Below are positions 62,327 to 64,000 of a stretch of DNA of 64,000 bases, one piece after another (the stretch's first letter is position 1; each line of letters begins with the position of its first letter). Where the stretch lies: positions 52,976 through 116,975 of the forward strand of contig NZ_JAFBFI010000017.1 in NCBI RefSeq assembly GCF_016909175.1, given 5' to 3'. Below the pieces are notes generated by a model, which was not told the origin of the DNA, searched no databases, and saw only the letters and a list, made by a program, of their open reading frames with translations. This DNA is from Peribacillus deserti (GTDB taxonomy: Bacteria > Bacillota > Bacilli > Bacillales > DSM-1321). The position numbers were made by a program, and so were the translations under genes.

Positions 62327-63218
62327 ACGCTGCACCTACTTTTTCAATAAATATATCGTTCAGTGACGGCTCTTCGATTTCAAACTTGCGTATAAAGCCT
62401 TTTGATACAATATCATTTAATATCGGCCTTGCAGCCTCTTCTCCTGAAATCTGAAGCGTAATCCCTTCTGAGGTGGCTTTCGCCTTAACCACGCCTGGAA
62501 AATCCTTTAGAAAGCTTAAGTCGAAGTCAGCATGAATGGAAAGGTTCTTCTTGCCGAACGACCGTTTGATCTCTTTTAGTGAACCGAATACCACCGGGCT
62601 TCCTTTATGCATAATGCAAAGATTTTCACATAGCTCTTCCACATGCTCCATTCTATGGCTGGAAAACACGATTGTCGTACCCTTTTCCCTTAGTTCCATA
62701 ATAGCTTCCTTAAGAAGTTCCACGTTTACTGGATCTAAGCCGCTAAAAGGTTCATCTAAAATAAGAAGCTTTGGTTTATGTATGATGGAGGCAATTACCT
62801 GAATCTTTTGCTGGTTCCCCTTTGATAATTCCTCGACTTTTTTATTCATATATTCAGGCACCTTAAATCGAGTAAGCCAGTATTCAAGTTCTTTGAGAGC
62901 AAGCGTCTTATCCATGCCCCTTAAGCGTGCCAGGTAAACAATCTGATCCTTAACCTTTAATTTTGGATATAATCCTCTTTCTTCCGGCAGGTATCCGATT
63001 AAAGGGCTTGTTGAATAGTCAATTTTCTTACCATCCCACAAAATCTCTCCAGTAGTAGGTTTCAGCAAACCTAAAATCATCCTGAAAGTTGTGGTTTTTC
63101 CTGCCCCATTTCCACCAAGAAATCCAAACATTTCTTTTTCTGGTATGGTAAAACTCAGTGACTTAACAGCCTTAAAATCCCCAAAATGCTTCGATACATT
63201 ATTAATCTCGAGAACCAT
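62319..63218 (-). CDS. yhaQ: ABC transporter ATP-binding protein YhaQ (NatA-like)
   Basis: A 299-residue ABC ATPase: Walker A GGNGAGKTTTF near residue 37, signature ELSKGNQQKIQVI and Walker B LLILDEPFSGLDP. A C-terminal DUF4162-type domain (residues 225-299) is typical of NatA-like exporters. Start 63218 (MVLEIN) follows GGGGGGAG. It forms an operon with yhaP, overlapping it by 8 bp. Confidence 0.9.
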   Translation of the reverse strand: MVLEINNVSKHFGDFKAVKSLSFTIPEKEMFGFLGGNGAGKTTTFRMILGLLKPTTGEILWDGKKIDYSTSPLIGYLPEERGLYPKLKVKDQIVYLARLRGMDKTLALKELEYWLTRFKVPEYMNKKVEELSKGNQQKIQVIASIIHKPKLLILDEPFSGLDPVNVELLKEAIMELREKGTTIVFSSHRMEHVEELCENLCIMHKGSPVVFGSLKEIKRSFGKKNLSIHADFDLSFLKDFPGVVKAKATSEGITLQISGEEAARPILNDIVSKGFIRKFEIEEPSLNDIFIEKVGAAYE

Positions 63219-63479
63219 TTTTGCTCCCCCCATGATTTAAATAGAAAATCTCAGTCATATTCATTCAAACATGCAACCGATTATCTTCTTATGCGGAATG
63301 TTTATGTCTATTCTTCCTGCTGTTAAAAAAGGAATATTATCCCACTTATATGATGTTAATAAATTATGAATCTTTTCACAAGAGAATCTTTTTTGTTCGT
63401 TATAGTTTCTTTACAACTAAATAAATAGTATGTAAAAATAGTAGAAAATAGTCAGAATTTTATTTCAAAGGAGACTTCT

Positions 63480-63665
63480 ATGAAAAATTATAAGTTAACC
63501 GTATTCGACGTATCAGGAGAAAAACTACTGGACGAAACGATCCAAGCAGAAACTGATGACCAGGCAAAAACTCTTGGAACAGGGCGGTTAGAAGAAAAAG
63601 GATTTCAAGAACACACTCACCGATGCACAGCTCCTACAGGAAAACTTGTACTGTTCCACCGTTAA
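63480..63665 (+). CDS. yhzD: YhzD-like small protein
   Basis: A 61-residue soluble protein (MKNYKLTVFDVSGEKLLDET, then LGTGRLEEKGFQEHTHRC and PTGKLVLFHR) that matches the B. subtilis YhzD type in size and place beside yhaQ. AAAGGAG precedes the ATG. Function is unknown. Confidence 0.78.
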   Translation: MKNYKLTVFDVSGEKLLDETIQAETDDQAKTLGTGRLEEKGFQEHTHRCTAPTGKLVLFHR

Positions 63666-63672
63666 CAGAAAA

Positions 63673-63706
63673 ATCCGAGGCTCTTTGGCAGCATCGGATC
63701 TTTTTT
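63673..63706 (+). terminator. Terminator after yhzD
   Basis: ATCCGA (63673-63678) pairs with TCGGAT (63694-63699), with an inner GCTC...CAGC, and CTTTTTTGT follows. It is 8 bp past the stop. Confidence 0.7.
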
Positions 63707-64000
63707 GTACCATACTATCTGGCTTTAATTCTAGTTATAGGGTTCTTAAACGTTATTTACTTTAAATTGTATAAGGAAGGGAACTTTGAAACGTTCCGTT
63801 ATCTACTTTTCTTTGTGCTCCCAACTGACACCTTCGGTCATAAGCCGATCGCCACCAAAAGGCAAAAGCGGCCTTTCACTGCCGCTTTTTCTGTGAAAAA
63901 AAAAAAACTAGGGATCAATCCTCTCCAAAGTAATCTAGAAGGGTAAAAAAGGCAACACGAAAATAAGGGTGTGCAGTTGGATTTTTAAAACACACTCCCG
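63707..64000. other. Window end, no assured gene; one further hairpin
   Basis: AAAAGCGGC (63864-63872) pairs with GCCGCTTTT (63881-63889) and a T-run follows, so a terminator is likely, perhaps for a gene beyond 64000 on the minus strand. A plus frame over 63623-63946 contains a hydrophobic stretch (PYYLALILVIGFLNVIYFK) but no ribosome site and runs through the yhzD terminator. I leave it uncalled. Confidence 0.4.

Noticed and set aside
63623..63946. 107-codon ORF after yhzD
   Set aside because: It starts inside yhzD, crosses its terminator and a second hairpin, and has no ribosome site, despite one hydrophobic stretch.

Overview
The window looks like chromosomal DNA from a Bacillaceae species (Bacillus sensu lato). 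It is AT-rich, carries spore-specific genes (gerP operon, yhaL, a YjcZ-type peptide) and uses strong AGGAGG ribosome sites. Its gene order is largely collinear with the yha-yis part of the B. subtilis chromosome. I recognised genes from motifs and remembered family features; no database search was run.

Layout, left to right. 1-1109: 5' part of a secreted GH13 alpha-amylase, cut by the window edge, with a cre/MalR-like operator next to its promoter. 1617-10231: asnO, a small unknown gene, yisK with a FlaR-like kinase and a DUF418 membrane protein, the six-gene spore germination operon gerPABCDEF behind a SigK-type promoter, and yisB. 10338-17563: addB-addA, the recombinational repair helicase-nuclease. 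17759-19591: sipV, yhjE, yhjD.

19792-25499: the competence master regulator comK is split. Its 3' part (132 codons) lies at 19792-20190 and its 5' part (58 codons) at 25326-25499. Joined, they give a 190-residue ComK of normal length. The 5.1 kb between them is a recombinase-poor insertion with three small unknown secreted or membrane proteins and an IS110-family element. The ComK box in front of comK is intact.

25663-36732: yhzC, yhfN, a SCO1-like protein, azlCD, enoyl-CoA hydratase, lcfB with a perfect FadR operator, lplJ, yhfI, yhfH, a TetR regulator and a NERD-domain protein. 37152-41458: hemEHY (coproporphyrin-dependent heme synthesis) with divergent hmoB (heme degradation). 41587-44938: a permease, a DUF2515-like gene with no visible start codon, and a PAP2 phosphatase. 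45617-49450: ecsABC and hit, with an unexplained structured region between ecsA and hit. 49838-63665: serC, trpP with a TRAP-type site over its ribosome site, yhaH, hpr, small membrane proteins, prsA, yhaL, yhaM, yhaN-yhaO, yhaP-yhaQ and yhzD.

The most unusual non-coding feature is a set of four intergenic arrays (around 4.7, 26.1, 36.9 and 45.3 kb). Each repeats a short core (TATGCGCGA, TATGCTTA, TATGCTTA or TGCGAGCA) every 20-21 bp, about two helical turns, with divergent sequence between cores. The 45 kb array also has a higher-order 101-103 bp period made of five units. I know of no described function for these arrays.
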